A DNA stretch of 64,000 nucleotides from Streptomyces sp. NBC_00286. GTDB taxonomy: Bacteria > Actinomycetota > Actinomycetes > Streptomycetales > Streptomycetaceae. Under the pieces are notes generated by a model, which had not been told where the DNA came from, did no database searches, and worked only from the letters and a program-made list of their open reading frames with translations. Shown one piece after another: positions 32,869 through 41,758 of the stretch. Location: NCBI RefSeq assembly GCF_036173125.1, contig NZ_CP108054.1, positions 8,997,501-9,061,500 on the forward strand, read 5' to 3'. The position numbers and the translations under genes were made by a program. Each line of letters begins with the position of its first letter. Position 1 is the stretch's first letter.

Positions 32869-34326
32869 GTGGACAGTCAGACAGCGGTCGGCAACCAGGC
32901 CGCGCCCGACGCCTCCACCCAAGGCAAGCTCAAGCCCAACTCCCTCGGCGTCCTGGGCATCCTCTTCTTCGTGCTGTCCGCCCAGGCACCGCTCACCGGC
33001 GTCGCGGGCGCCGTCCCCCTCTCCGTCGCGCTCGGCAACGGACCCGGCGCCCCTGCCACCTATGTGGCGGCGGGGGTGATCACCCTGCTGTTCTCGGTGG
33101 GCTTCGTGGCCATGGGTCGGCATGTCGTGAACGCCGGCGCCTTCTACACGTACATCGGCAAGGGTCTCGGCCGGCACGTCGGCACCGGCAGCGCGGGCGT
33201 CGCGCTCTTCGCGTACTGCGCGATCCAGGCCGCCATGTACGGCCTGTACGGAGCGACCGTGAGCGGACTGCTGGCACACCACACCGGGGTGGACGTGCCC
33301 TGGTGGGTGTGTGTCCTGGTCACCATGGCGATCGTCCAGGTCCTGGGAGCCTCGGGCATCGAGATGGGTGCCAAGGTGCTGGCGGTCTTCGTGCTGGCGG
33401 AGTTCAGCATCCTCAGCGCCTTCGCGCTCGTCACCTTCGTCCAGGGCGGCGGACCCGAGGGCCTCGGCTTCAGCCAGTCCTTCTCGCCGGGGGCGGCCCT
33501 CGACGGCGCCCCGGGCGTGGCGCTGATGTTCTCCGTCGCCTCGATGATCGGCTTCGAAGCGACCGCGATCTACGGCGAGGAGGCGCGCGAACCCCGCAGG
33601 ACGGTGCCCCGAGCCACGTATCTGGCCGTCGCCCTCGTCACCGGCTTCTTCGCCTTCGCCTCCTGGATGCTGATCTCCGCCTACGGCGCCTCGAACGCGA
33701 CCGCGGCCGCCGGCAAAGCGCTGGAGAGCGGCGACTCGACGGCCTTCGTCTTCGCGCCCATCGCGGACCAGTTCGGTACCTGGGTCAACGACGTCCTGCC
33801 CATCCTGCTGGCCACCTCGCTCTTCGCGGGCATCCTCGCCTTCCACAACTCCGCCAACCGCTACCTGTTCTCCCTCAGCCGCGACGGGCTGCTGCCCCGA
33901 AGGCTGACGTCGATCAACCGTCACCACTCCCCAGGCGTGGCAGGCCTCGTCCAGACGGCCATCGCCGTCCTGCTGGTGATGCCCTTCGCGCTGGCCGACA
34001 AGGACCCCGTCCTGACCCTGTTCTCCTGGGGCAGCGGAGTGGCCGTCCTGGGAATCATGCTGCTGTACTTCCTGACCTCGGTCTCCGTGATCGCCTTCTT
34101 CCGCCGGGAACGCCTGGACGCCCGGCCCTGGAACACCCTGATCGCCCCGGCCCTGGGCGCACTGGGCATCGTCGGTGCGATCTGGCTGATCGTCGAGAAC
34201 TTCACCACGCTCATCGGCGGCGAGCAGAGCACCGCTCTGTGGCTGGAGCTCACCGTCCCGGCCGTCCTGGTCGCGGGAGTGGTCGCGGCCCGGTTGACGC
34301 GCGGCAAGGCGGCGGTCGTCAACTGA
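32869..34326 (+). CDS. APC-superfamily amino acid/amine permease
   Basis: Membrane transporter of 485 aa with about twelve helices. The first helix carries the unwound GVLGILFFVLSAQAPLTGVA, and the sixth-helix SMIGFEATAIYGEEA is typical of the amino acid-polyamine-organocation family, PuuP included. GTG 32869 is preferred because AGGTGAT lies 5-6 nt upstream. The shared operator sits in its leader. The natural reading is import of the amine (or amino acid) that the GS-like ligase glutamylates. It is followed by a strong terminator. Confidence 0.9.
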   Translation: MDSQTAVGNQAAPDASTQGKLKPNSLGVLGILFFVLSAQAPLTGVAGAVPLSVALGNGPGAPATYVAAGVITLLFSVGFVAMGRHVVNAGAFYTYIGKGLGRHVGTGSAGVALFAYCAIQAAMYGLYGATVSGLLAHHTGVDVPWWVCVLVTMAIVQVLGASGIEMGAKVLAVFVLAEFSILSAFALVTFVQGGGPEGLGFSQSFSPGAALDGAPGVALMFSVASMIGFEATAIYGEEAREPRRTVPRATYLAVALVTGFFAFASWMLISAYGASNATAAAGKALESGDSTAFVFAPIADQFGTWVNDVLPILLATSLFAGILAFHNSANRYLFSLSRDGLLPRRLTSINRHHSPGVAGLVQTAIAVLLVMPFALADKDPVLTLFSWGSGVAVLGIMLLYFLTSVSVIAFFRRERLDARPWNTLIAPALGALGIVGAIWLIVENFTTLIGGEQSTALWLELTVPAVLVAGVVAARLTRGKAAVVN

Positions 34327-34388
34327 CATGCGGTAGGCGGTCGTTCGTCGGCTGGCGTACGGCCAGGAGGCTGCCGCGGAGGCGTACG

Positions 34389-34436
34389 CGCGCCCGTGCG
34401 GTCCGGTCCCGGCCGGGGCCGGACCGCACGGGCGCG
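34389..34436 (+). terminator. Terminator after the APC permease
   Basis: An 18-bp perfect GC-rich stem (34389-34406 against 34419-34436) with a 12-nt loop, 62 nt past the permease stop. It isolates the permease from the next operon. Confidence 0.85.
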
Positions 34437-34492
34437 GCTCTCCTGGGTCGCCGTGAGGAGTTGTCGGGGCTTGTAGACGGCCCTTGTGACTC

Positions 34493-34514
34493 ATATCGTT
34501 TGAGATCAAATGAC
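34493..34514. promoter_or_regulatory. Shared catabolic operator, site 4 (second ALDH)
   Basis: Plus-strand core tcgtttgagatcaaatga, the most symmetric AT-rich copy (TTTGAGATCAAA centre). It lies 29 nt before the aldehyde dehydrogenase start. Confidence 0.7.
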
Positions 34515-34542
34515 ATAAACTGCTGTGAGCTGGAGGCCACGC

Positions 34543-36033
34543 ATGCCGGACATCACCCACGACGAGTGGCTGCGCCGCGCCAAGACCTTCGAGGTGTCCG
34601 GTGCCCATCACATCGACGGCGCTGACGAGGATGGCGGGGGAGAGACCTTCGCGGCCGTTTCGCCCCGGGACCGCCAGGTCGTGGCCCGGATCGCCGACGG
34701 GGGCGCCGCCGAGGTGGACGCGGCCGTGGCCGCCGCCCGCCGGGCTTTCGACGCCGGTCCGTGGCCGCGCCTGGCGCCCGCCGAGCGGGGCCGCCTGCTG
34801 GTACGGATCGCCGATCTGCTGGAGGAGCGGCGCGAGACGCTCGCGCTCGCCGTCAGCCTGGAGATGGGTAAGCCGATCACGGACGCGTACGCGATCGAGC
34901 TGCGTGCCGTCATCAACACCTTCCGCTGGTACGGGCAGTTGGCGGACAAGCTCACCGACGAGTCCCCGCACACCGCACCGGACGCCCTCGCGCTCGTCAC
35001 CCGGGAGCCCGCCGGGGTTGTGGGCGCGGTCGTACCGTGGAACTTCCCGCTGACACTGGCGGGTTGGAAGATCGCCCCGGCACTGGCCGCCGGCTGCACG
35101 GTCGTACTGAAGCCGTCGGAGAACTCGCCGCTGTCCGCGCTCCTCCTGGGCCGGATCGCCACCGAGGCCGGGCTGCCGCCGGGCGTGCTCAACGTCGTCA
35201 ACGGCAACGGACCGGTCGCCGGTCGCGCCCTCGGCCTCCACCCCGACGTCGACGTCCTGGCCTTCACCGGCTCGACCGCCGTAGGCCGACATTTCCTGCA
35301 CTACGCCGCCGACTCCAACCTCAAGCGCGTCTGGCTGGAACTCGGCGGCAAGTCACCCAACATCGTCCTTCCCGACGCCCCCGACCTGGAGAAGGCCGCC
35401 GCCACCGCCGCCTGGGGCATCTTCTTCAACCAGGGCGAGATGTGCACCGCCCCGTCCCGGCTGATGGTGCACTCATCGATTGCCGAACGCGTCGTCGAGG
35501 CCGTCGTGGCGCGAGCCCGGGATCTGCGGGTCGGAGACCCCCTCGACCCGGCCACCGAGATGGGCGCCCTGGCCGGCGAGGCCCACCTGAGCCGCGTACG
35601 AGACCACATCGACACGGGTCTGGCCGAGGGCGCCAGGCTGCGGACCGGCGGCGACCGCATCCTCACCGGCACGGGAGGCACGTACCTGGAACCGACCGTC
35701 TTCGACCGGGTGGGCCCCGGCATGCGGCTGGCCCGCGAGGAGATCTTCGGCCCCGTCCTGTCGGTGCTCACCTTCGACGACCTGGAGGAAGCGGTACGGC
35801 TGGCCAACGCCACCGAGTACGGCCTGGCGGCGGGCCTGTGGACCTCCGACCTGTCCACCGCGCACAAGGTCTCGCGAGCGCTGAAGGTCGGCACGGTCTG
35901 GGTCAACTGCTACGAGGAGGGCGACCTGACCGTCCCCTTCGGCGGCATGAAGCAGTCGGGCAACGGCCGGGACAAGTCCGTCCACGCCCTCGAGAAGTAC
36001 ACCGAACTCAAGACCACCTGGATCCGGTTGTGA
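34543..36033 (+). CDS. Aldehyde dehydrogenase, PuuC/betaine-aldehyde-like
   Basis: A 496-aa NAD(P)-dependent dehydrogenase. Blocks VPWNFPLTLAGWKIAPALAA, FTGSTAVGRHFL, LELGGKSPNIV, QGEMCTAPSRLMV (catalytic Cys) and EEIFGPVLSVL are complete, with a C-terminal YTELKTTWI. The ATG at 34543 follows GGAGG at 6 nt, better than a GTG at 34525. It overlaps the PuuD-like gene by 4 nt. In the Puu putrescine route PuuC oxidises the gamma-glutamyl-aminoaldehyde before PuuD removes glutamate, and the same order of use is likely here. Confidence 0.9.
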   Translation: MPDITHDEWLRRAKTFEVSGAHHIDGADEDGGGETFAAVSPRDRQVVARIADGGAAEVDAAVAAARRAFDAGPWPRLAPAERGRLLVRIADLLEERRETLALAVSLEMGKPITDAYAIELRAVINTFRWYGQLADKLTDESPHTAPDALALVTREPAGVVGAVVPWNFPLTLAGWKIAPALAAGCTVVLKPSENSPLSALLLGRIATEAGLPPGVLNVVNGNGPVAGRALGLHPDVDVLAFTGSTAVGRHFLHYAADSNLKRVWLELGGKSPNIVLPDAPDLEKAAATAAWGIFFNQGEMCTAPSRLMVHSSIAERVVEAVVARARDLRVGDPLDPATEMGALAGEAHLSRVRDHIDTGLAEGARLRTGGDRILTGTGGTYLEPTVFDRVGPGMRLAREEIFGPVLSVLTFDDLEEAVRLANATEYGLAAGLWTSDLSTAHKVSRALKVGTVWVNCYEEGDLTVPFGGMKQSGNGRDKSVHALEKYTELKTTWIRL

Positions 36034-36743
36034 CCCGTACATGCGCGCGTCCCCTCATCGCGATCCCGGCCCGCTTCGCCGCCACCACCTCCGCACTGCG
36101 TTACGCCGCCGAAGTCAACGCCCGTGCCCTGATCGAGTCCGTATGGCGGGCCGGTGGCGAACCCGTGAGCATCCACCCGGCCGACCCCTCCGACACCGAC
36201 GTGGCGGCCCGCCTCGCCCGCTTCGACGGGATCTTGCTCCCCGGCGGCGGCGACCTCGCCCCGAACCGGTACGGCGCCACCGACACACACGACAGCGTCT
36301 ACGACGTCGACGACCTCCAGGACGCCTTCGACCTCGAAGTCGCCCGCCGGAGCCTGGACTTGGGTCTGCCCCTGTTGGCGGTCTGCCGAGGTATGCAGGT
36401 CGTCAACGTCGCCCTCGGCGGCACCCTGGAACAGGACATGGGCGGCCCCGAGCGCGAACACCGGCACCTCGTTCATCCGGTGGCGATCCGGCGCGGCACC
36501 CTGCTGGAACAGGCCACCGGAGCGGAGAAGGCGGACGCCTCCTGCTACCACCACCAGCGAGTGGACCGCCTCGGTGACGGTCTGGAGGTCACCGCACGGG
36601 CGGCCGACGGCACCCCGGAAGGCCTCGAACTCCCCGGAGCGCGCGGTTGGTTCACCGCCGTCCAGTGGCATCCCGAGGACACCGCGCACGAGGACGCCGC
36701 CCAGCACGGTCTCTTCGCGGCGCTGGTGCGAGCGGCCTACTGA
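36030..36743 (+). CDS. PuuD-like gamma-glutamyl hydrolase (peptidase C26)
   Basis: A 237-aa class I glutamine-amidotransferase-like hydrolase. The nucleophile elbow LAVCRGMQ (Cys119), His214 and Glu216 (WHPED) form the triad. The LLPGGGDLAPNRYG block is typical of gamma-glutamyl-GABA hydrolases. The GTG start overlaps the stop of the aldehyde dehydrogenase, so the two are co-translated. It should remove glutamate from a gamma-glutamylated intermediate, closing the cycle opened by the GS-like ligase at 24.7 kb. It is convergent with marR. Confidence 0.9.
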   Translation: MTRTCARPLIAIPARFAATTSALRYAAEVNARALIESVWRAGGEPVSIHPADPSDTDVAARLARFDGILLPGGGDLAPNRYGATDTHDSVYDVDDLQDAFDLEVARRSLDLGLPLLAVCRGMQVVNVALGGTLEQDMGGPEREHRHLVHPVAIRRGTLLEQATGAEKADASCYHHQRVDRLGDGLEVTARAADGTPEGLELPGARGWFTAVQWHPEDTAHEDAAQHGLFAALVRAAY

Positions 36744-36764
36744 AGCTCTCGCAGCGAAGACCTC

Positions 36765-37337
36765 TCAGCCTTTCGGACGCCGCCCGCTGCGGCGAGGAGC
36801 GGGCTCGGCGCCGTTCAGCAGTGACTGGCGGCGCTCCTCGCCGTTCTCCTCGACCTGCAGCACTACGCTCCGCAGGCCCTCGGCCAGGTTCCGGCACTCC
36901 TCGTCCGTCAACTGCCCGGTGACGAACGCCTCTTCCTCGTTGAACTCCGGGAACAGCCGCCGCATCAGCCGCTCACCCTCGTCGGTGAGGCTGAGCAGGA
37001 CCAGCCTGCCGTCCGAGGGATGACCGGCCCGCCGGAGCAGCCCACGCGATTCCAGGGTGCGGGAAACACCGGTGAGCGTCCCCTTGGAGATCCCCGCCTC
37101 CTCGGCCACGTGCCGGGTCTCCGACTCGCCCCACACCCACACGACCCACAGCACCACGAAGGCCGTCCAGGTCAGGTCGGAGCTACGCAGCACCGAGTTC
37201 TCCAGGTGCTGGCGTACCGCCGAGGCGGCCCGGTAGATGTTGGCCACGGCCGCCATCTGGTCCCGGCGGATCGGGATGCCGCCGAGTTTCGCCGCGGCGA
37301 GCTTCTCGGCTTCGGTGATGGATCGCTGGCCGGGCAC
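36765..37337 (-). CDS. MarR-family transcriptional regulator
   Basis: Winged-helix regulator of 190 aa (203 if the ATG at 37376 is used). The DNA-binding domain is clear: ETRHVAEEAGISKGTLTGV, followed by the wing RRAGHPSDGRLVLLSLT. GTG 37337 has GAGGGAG 5 nt upstream; the ATG at 37376 lies in an 18-nt tandem repeat and has a weak site. The shared palindrome abuts the upstream end, so autoregulation is likely. The TTTGAGATCAAA-like symmetry of that palindrome suits MarR proteins, making this the best candidate for master regulator of the surrounding 20 kb. Confidence 0.88.
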   Translation of the reverse strand: MPGQRSITEAEKLAAAKLGGIPIRRDQMAAVANIYRAASAVRQHLENSVLRSSDLTWTAFVVLWVVWVWGESETRHVAEEAGISKGTLTGVSRTLESRGLLRRAGHPSDGRLVLLSLTDEGERLMRRLFPEFNEEEAFVTGQLTDEECRNLAEGLRSVVLQVEENGEERRQSLLNGAEPAPRRSGRRPKG

Positions 37338-37350
37338 GGGCGCTCCCTCG

Positions 37351-37386
37351 TACTGCGTTGACCATTCGTACTGCATTGACCGTTCG
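37351..37386 (-). repeat. 18-nt tandem repeat at the marR start
   Basis: tactgcgttgaccattcg is followed directly by tactgcattgaccgttcg (two mismatches). It encodes a repeated QYEWS-like segment if the upstream ATG is used. Confidence 0.8.
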
Positions 37387-37398
37387 GCCTCAAATTGT
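37377..37398. promoter_or_regulatory. Shared catabolic operator, site 5 (marR)
   Basis: Plus-strand core ccgttcggcctcaaattg, 40 nt upstream of the preferred marR start. It is the least symmetric copy in the right half. Confidence 0.55.
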
Positions 37399-37405
37399 AC
37401 GAAGG

Positions 37406-37440
37406 GAGTGGCCGAGGGCGGTGCCTGCCCTCGGCCACTC
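37406..37440 (-). terminator. Terminator of the ABC-amidohydrolase operon
   Basis: A 14-bp perfect stem (37406-37419 against 37427-37440) with a 7-nt loop, 26 nt past the amidohydrolase stop. It separates that operon from marR. Confidence 0.85.
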
Positions 37441-37465
37441 TTGTGGTGTCACGACCGCGTGGCGC

Positions 37466-39163
37466 TCAGCGCTCGTGGACGACACGTCCGTCGAACACCG
37501 TCAAGTCCACCTCCGCGTCCGTGATGTCGTGGGGGCCCAGTTCCAGCAGTGGACGGTCCATGACGCACAGATCCGCGACCTTGCCGACCTCGATGGACCC
37601 CTTCCACTCCTCCGCGAAGTCCTGACGGGCCGCGTTGACCGTGTACGCACGCAGGGCCTCGGCGAGGCCCACACACTGCTCCGGGCCGCTGCGCCGGCCG
37701 CTCGCCTTCGACTCCCGCAACATCATCGCGGCCACTCCTTGCCGCCAGTCGGGCTCCGTGATCGGCGCGTCGGAGCTGGCGCAGACCGCGATCCCGGCCT
37801 CGACGGCGGACCGTACGGGCCACTGGTAGGCGGAGCGTTCGGCACCCACCACCTCGTCCATCAGGTCGGAGATGGTCCACTTGATGGCCGGGTTCATGTT
37901 GATGCCGTAACCGTGCGCGGCGAGTTTCGCGAGGCTGCCGGCACCGATGAAGTCGCCGTGGATGACGTAGTGCCGGGCGTCGGGCCGGGGTGCCGCCTCG
38001 TCGGCCGCGACGAACGCGTCCACGACCGTGTCGATGGCCCGGTCGCCGGTGACGTGCACGCCCAGCTGGAAGCCCGCCTCGTGGGCGATCCGGATCATCT
38101 CGCGCAGCTCGTCGACCTGGAGTGCGGGAGTGTCGCCGTGCACGCACAGCGCGCCGTGGCCGCCGTCGGCGTACGGCTCGTTCATCCACGCCGTACGGTT
38201 CGGCGGTACTCCGTCGGCGAAGATCTTGACGCCGATGGCGCGCAGGAGCCGTGGGTCGGCCGACTCCGGGCGGCGCAGTTCGGCCAGGCCCTTGCGTACG
38301 TCGTCCGCGGAGCCGCCCATCGGCGCGGGCAGCAGCAGAACGCTGACCCGGGCTTCGAGGTCGCCGGTTGCCGCGAGGTCGGCGTACGCGGTCCAGTTGT
38401 CGGTGCTCAGCCCGCCGAACAGGGTCGTCGTGCCGCCGGGGCCGAGGCCGGGCTCGGTGTAGCTGGTGATGCCGCGCGAGTGGAGTTCGGCGATCACGTT
38501 CTGGATGGCCTGGCGGCGCTGGGCGACAGTGGGGGAGGGGAGCGCGGCCTGGACGAGTCCCTGGGCGGCCTCGCGCAGGATGCCGGTGGGCTCTCCGTCC
38601 GGGTCGAGGTCGATGACGCCGCCTGACGGGGGCACGATCGACGCGTCGATGCCGCACTGGCGCAGGGCCGCGCTGTTGACCCACACCATGTGCGAGGAGA
38701 AGTCGGTCAGACAGACCGGGTTGTCCGGCGCCGCGGCGTCGAGATCCCGGCGGTGCGGGAAGCGACGGGGGTCGGCGAGGCACTCCGCCAGGTAGCCGGG
38801 GTCCCAGCCGAGGCCGATGATCCACTCGCCGGGCCGGGAGGCCTCCGCCTGACTCCGCACGGCGGTGGCGATGTCGGCGATCGACGCGACCGCCGGATGG
38901 CCGACGGCGATGGCGAAGGGCGGCTTGGTCATGCCGTACGCGGCCCCGTGCAGGTGGGAGTCGTTGATGCCGGGCAGTACGGTCCGGCCGCCCAGTTCGA
39001 CGACGCGCGTGCCGGGCCCGGCCAGGGCGCGGATCTCGGCGTCGGTGCCGACGGCGACGATGGTCCTGCCGCGCACGGCCACGGATTCGGCCACGGTGAA
39101 GCCGTCGTCGACGGTCAGGACCTGGCCGCCGGTCAGGATGAGGGTGGGGGCGTTGTCGCTCAC
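37466..39163 (-). CDS. Amidohydrolase (YtcJ-like metal-dependent hydrolase)
   Basis: A 565-aa enzyme of the amidohydrolase superfamily. The first metal-binding HxH is in INDSHLHGAAYG; later histidines occur in VHVTGDRAIDTVVDAF and YVIHGDF, and the last Asp in CASSDAPITEPDW. This order is typical of YtcJ/NfdA-type N-substituted formamide or amide hydrolases. It ends a four-gene leftward operon with an ABC importer, so it probably hydrolyses the imported compound or a derivative. An amide (N-acyl amine) substrate would feed an amine to the GS-like ligase; this is inference. Confidence 0.85.
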   Translation of the reverse strand: MSDNAPTLILTGGQVLTVDDGFTVAESVAVRGRTIVAVGTDAEIRALAGPGTRVVELGGRTVLPGINDSHLHGAAYGMTKPPFAIAVGHPAVASIADIATAVRSQAEASRPGEWIIGLGWDPGYLAECLADPRRFPHRRDLDAAAPDNPVCLTDFSSHMVWVNSAALRQCGIDASIVPPSGGVIDLDPDGEPTGILREAAQGLVQAALPSPTVAQRRQAIQNVIAELHSRGITSYTEPGLGPGGTTTLFGGLSTDNWTAYADLAATGDLEARVSVLLLPAPMGGSADDVRKGLAELRRPESADPRLLRAIGVKIFADGVPPNRTAWMNEPYADGGHGALCVHGDTPALQVDELREMIRIAHEAGFQLGVHVTGDRAIDTVVDAFVAADEAAPRPDARHYVIHGDFIGAGSLAKLAAHGYGINMNPAIKWTISDLMDEVVGAERSAYQWPVRSAVEAGIAVCASSDAPITEPDWRQGVAAMMLRESKASGRRSGPEQCVGLAEALRAYTVNAARQDFAEEWKGSIEVGKVADLCVMDRPLLELGPHDITDAEVDLTVFDGRVVHER

Positions 39164-39200
39164 GCGAAACCTCTCTTGGACGTGAAGGTCGTGGGAAGGG

Positions 39201-40199
39201 TCACCGCGTCAGCCGCGGACCGAAGTAGGCGAGCGCCGCGCCCGCCACCAGGGCGATGCCCTGCGCCATCTGCTGCCAGAAGGCCGGCACGTTCAGCAGC
39301 GTCAGCCCGTTCTGCAGACAGCCCAGGAACAGTACGCCGAGCAGCACCCCGAAGACGGAGCCCGAGCCGCCGGTGAGCGCGACTCCGCCGAGCAGGACGG
39401 CGGTGAGCACGGTCAGTTCGAAGCCGGCGCCCGAGGTTCCGGCGACCGCGCTGTCCAGTACGGACGCCTTGATCGCGCCGGCGAGGGCCGCCGCGACCGA
39501 GGTGACGACGAACAGGGCGAAGGGCGTACGGCGGACGCTGATGCCGGAGAGATGGGCGGCCTCCCGGTTGACACCGATGGCGAAGACGTGCCGACCGGCC
39601 GGGGTGAGCGCCAGGAACAGCGCACCCGCCACAAGCACCAGCAGCGCGATGACGACCGGTGCGTCGATTCCGGCGATCCGCGACCCTCCGAGCCAGGCGA
39701 ACCCGGAGCCGAAGCCGCTCAGCGGCAGCGGGAAGAGCTGCTGAGCGAGTCCGCGTACCGCGGTCAGCATGCCCAGCGTCACGATGAACGAGGACAGCCC
39801 CAGATAGCAGCACAGGATGCCGTTCACGGCGCCCACCGCCGCCCCCACGGCGAGGGCGCCGAGCACGGCGACGACGGGTGACTGGTGCTGCTGCCCGGCG
39901 AGCCAGCCGGCGACAAGGCCGCCCAGAGCGACCGTGGAGCCGACCGACAGATCGAGATAACCGCTGATGACCAGCAGCGCCAGAGGCACGGCCACGAGGG
40001 TGAGGGTGGCCGCGTCCGTGGCGATCCCGCGGAGGTTGCCCCCGTCGAGGAAGCTGCCGGTCGTCAGCTGGAACACCAGCACCATCAAAGCGAGGACGAC
40101 GAGCAGCGGATGCCGCCGCACGGTGGCGAGTCCGCTGCCGGCCAGGGTGCGCGGGCCCGGAACGAGGCGGTCGGCGGGGGAGGTGGTCGCGGTCGTCAT
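39201..40199 (-). CDS. ABC transporter permease, RbsC-like
   Basis: A 332-aa integral membrane permease with about ten helices. The conserved cytoplasmic loop reads TPAGRHVFAIGVNREAAHLS, with LDLSVGSTVALGGLV near the N-terminus, both typical of CUT2-type (ribose/AI-2) importers. The ATG at 40199 overlaps the end of the ATPase gene by 4 nt. It partners the ATPase and the binding protein upstream in the same operon. Substrate specificity cannot be read from the permease. Confidence 0.9.
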   Translation of the reverse strand: MTTATTSPADRLVPGPRTLAGSGLATVRRHPLLVVLALMVLVFQLTTGSFLDGGNLRGIATDAATLTLVAVPLALLVISGYLDLSVGSTVALGGLVAGWLAGQQHQSPVVAVLGALAVGAAVGAVNGILCCYLGLSSFIVTLGMLTAVRGLAQQLFPLPLSGFGSGFAWLGGSRIAGIDAPVVIALLVLVAGALFLALTPAGRHVFAIGVNREAAHLSGISVRRTPFALFVVTSVAAALAGAIKASVLDSAVAGTSGAGFELTVLTAVLLGGVALTGGSGSVFGVLLGVLFLGCLQNGLTLLNVPAFWQQMAQGIALVAGAALAYFGPRLTR

Positions 40200-41749
40200 G
40201 CCGCTCCTTCCGAGGTCGCGGGGGCGGGGTCGTGAAGGGCCGACAGGAGCGCGGCCTCGGTGAGTTCGGCGCCGCTGAGCTCGCCGACGATCCGGCCGGC
40301 GGAGACGATCAGGCAGCGGTGGGCGAGCGCGACGACCTCCTCCGGATCGCTGGACGCGAACAGCATGGCGGTGCCGCGCTGCGCGGCGAGTGAGGAGACG
40401 ACCTGGTAGATCTCCTGCCGGGCGCCCACGTCGACGCCTTGGGTGGGCTCGTCGAGGAGCAGGACGTCGACGTTGTGCGCCTCGTTGATCCAGCGGCCGA
40501 GGACGAGCTTCTGCTGGTTCCCGCCGGAGAAGGCGGCCGCCGGCAGGCCCGGCCGGGCCGGGCGCAGCCCCACGGCCTCGCTGAGCGCGCCGAAGATCCG
40601 CCGCTCGGCGCGCAGCGCCCGTACGCCGCGCCGGGCGAGCGGACGGATCGCCGGCAGCAGCGCGTTGTCCTGCGCGCTCAGCACCGGGAACAGGCCCTGT
40701 CTGCGCCGGTCCGCCGGTACGAGGGCGATCCCCGCGGCCAGTGCGTCGGCAGGCCGGACGGCTTCGACGACACGGCCTTTGACGCGCACGGTCCCACCCG
40801 ATGCGCGGCGCCTGCCGAAGAGGGTCTCCAGGACGCGCGTACGGCCGGAGCCGATGAGCCCGAACAGGCCGACGATCTCGCCTTCGGCCACGTCCACGTC
40901 GACGGGACCGAATCCGGGACCGCGCAGGCCGTCCACCGTGAGGCAGGGCGGGCGCGGCGCGTCGGAGCCGGCCGGGGCACGCGTCGTCGTGCCCGGCGAG
41001 AGGGCAGACGCCGGGCCAACGATCGCGTCGACCAACTCCTGCCGACTCCGTCCCGACACCTCCGACTGATGCGTCACCCGCCCGTCCCGCAGCACCGTCA
41101 CGGCGTCCGCGAGCCGCTCCACCTCGGCCAGCAGATGAGTGACGTACACGATGGCCAGTCCCTGGGTGCGCAGGTCTTCGACCCGCTCGGCCAGCGCGTC
41201 GCTCTCGGCCCCGGACAGGGCGGCGGTGGGCTCGTCCAGGACGAGGACCGAGGCGCTGCGGCTGAGCGCCTTGGCGATCTCCACCAACTGCCGTTGCCCC
41301 ATGGGCAGTTCGCCCACTCTGTCGCGAGGGGAGCAGTTCGCCGCCACCCGCTGGAGCAGCCCGGCCGCGACCTCCTCCTGGGCCCGGCGGTCGATTCGGC
41401 CGTACTTGGTCCATTCCTGGCCGAGGAAGATGTTCTCGGCCACCGTCAGAGAGTCGACGACGCTGAGCGTCTGGAAGATGATCGCCACTCCGGCGGCGAT
41501 CGACTCACGCGGGCTCAGCCGTGTGTGGCTGCTGCCGCCCACCTCGATGGTGCCCGCGTCCGGCGGGAAGGCCCCGCCGAGGCACTTGATCAGGGTGGAC
41601 TTGCCGGCGCCGTTGTGGCCGAGGAGGGCGTGCACTTGGCCCGCCGGGACGGTGAGGTCCACGCGGTCCAGCGCCCGGACCCCGCCGAAGGACTTGCTGA
41701 GTCCGCGGATACGGAGATTCGGTTCCGCCATGCCTGTCTTGCCCGTCAT
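40196..41749 (-). CDS. ABC transporter ATPase, RbsA-like with two cassettes
   Basis: A 517-aa protein with two fused nucleotide-binding domains. The first has Walker A GHNGAGKST and Walker B VLVLDEPTAAL; the second has the degenerate GLIGSGRT and FSGGNQQKL signature with LLLDEPTQGVD, the usual asymmetry of CUT2 ATPases. A second in-frame ATG at 41731 (MAEPN) is possible. It is 9 nt after the binding-protein stop and overlaps the permease. Although annotated by family as sugar transport, CUT2 systems also import other small molecules. Confidence 0.92.
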   Translation of the reverse strand: MTGKTGMAEPNLRIRGLSKSFGGVRALDRVDLTVPAGQVHALLGHNGAGKSTLIKCLGGAFPPDAGTIEVGGSSHTRLSPRESIAAGVAIIFQTLSVVDSLTVAENIFLGQEWTKYGRIDRRAQEEVAAGLLQRVAANCSPRDRVGELPMGQRQLVEIAKALSRSASVLVLDEPTAALSGAESDALAERVEDLRTQGLAIVYVTHLLAEVERLADAVTVLRDGRVTHQSEVSGRSRQELVDAIVGPASALSPGTTTRAPAGSDAPRPPCLTVDGLRGPGFGPVDVDVAEGEIVGLFGLIGSGRTRVLETLFGRRRASGGTVRVKGRVVEAVRPADALAAGIALVPADRRRQGLFPVLSAQDNALLPAIRPLARRGVRALRAERRIFGALSEAVGLRPARPGLPAAAFSGGNQQKLVLGRWINEAHNVDVLLLDEPTQGVDVGARQEIYQVVSSLAAQRGTAMLFASSDPEEVVALAHRCLIVSAGRIVGELSGAELTEAALLSALHDPAPATSEGAA

Positions 41750-41758
41750 GCCGGCCGC

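Noticed and set aside
32674..35301. An 875-codon minus-strand frame opposite the APC permease and ALDH
   Set aside because: It crosses two well-supported plus-strand genes, a terminator and an operator; no domain is visible.
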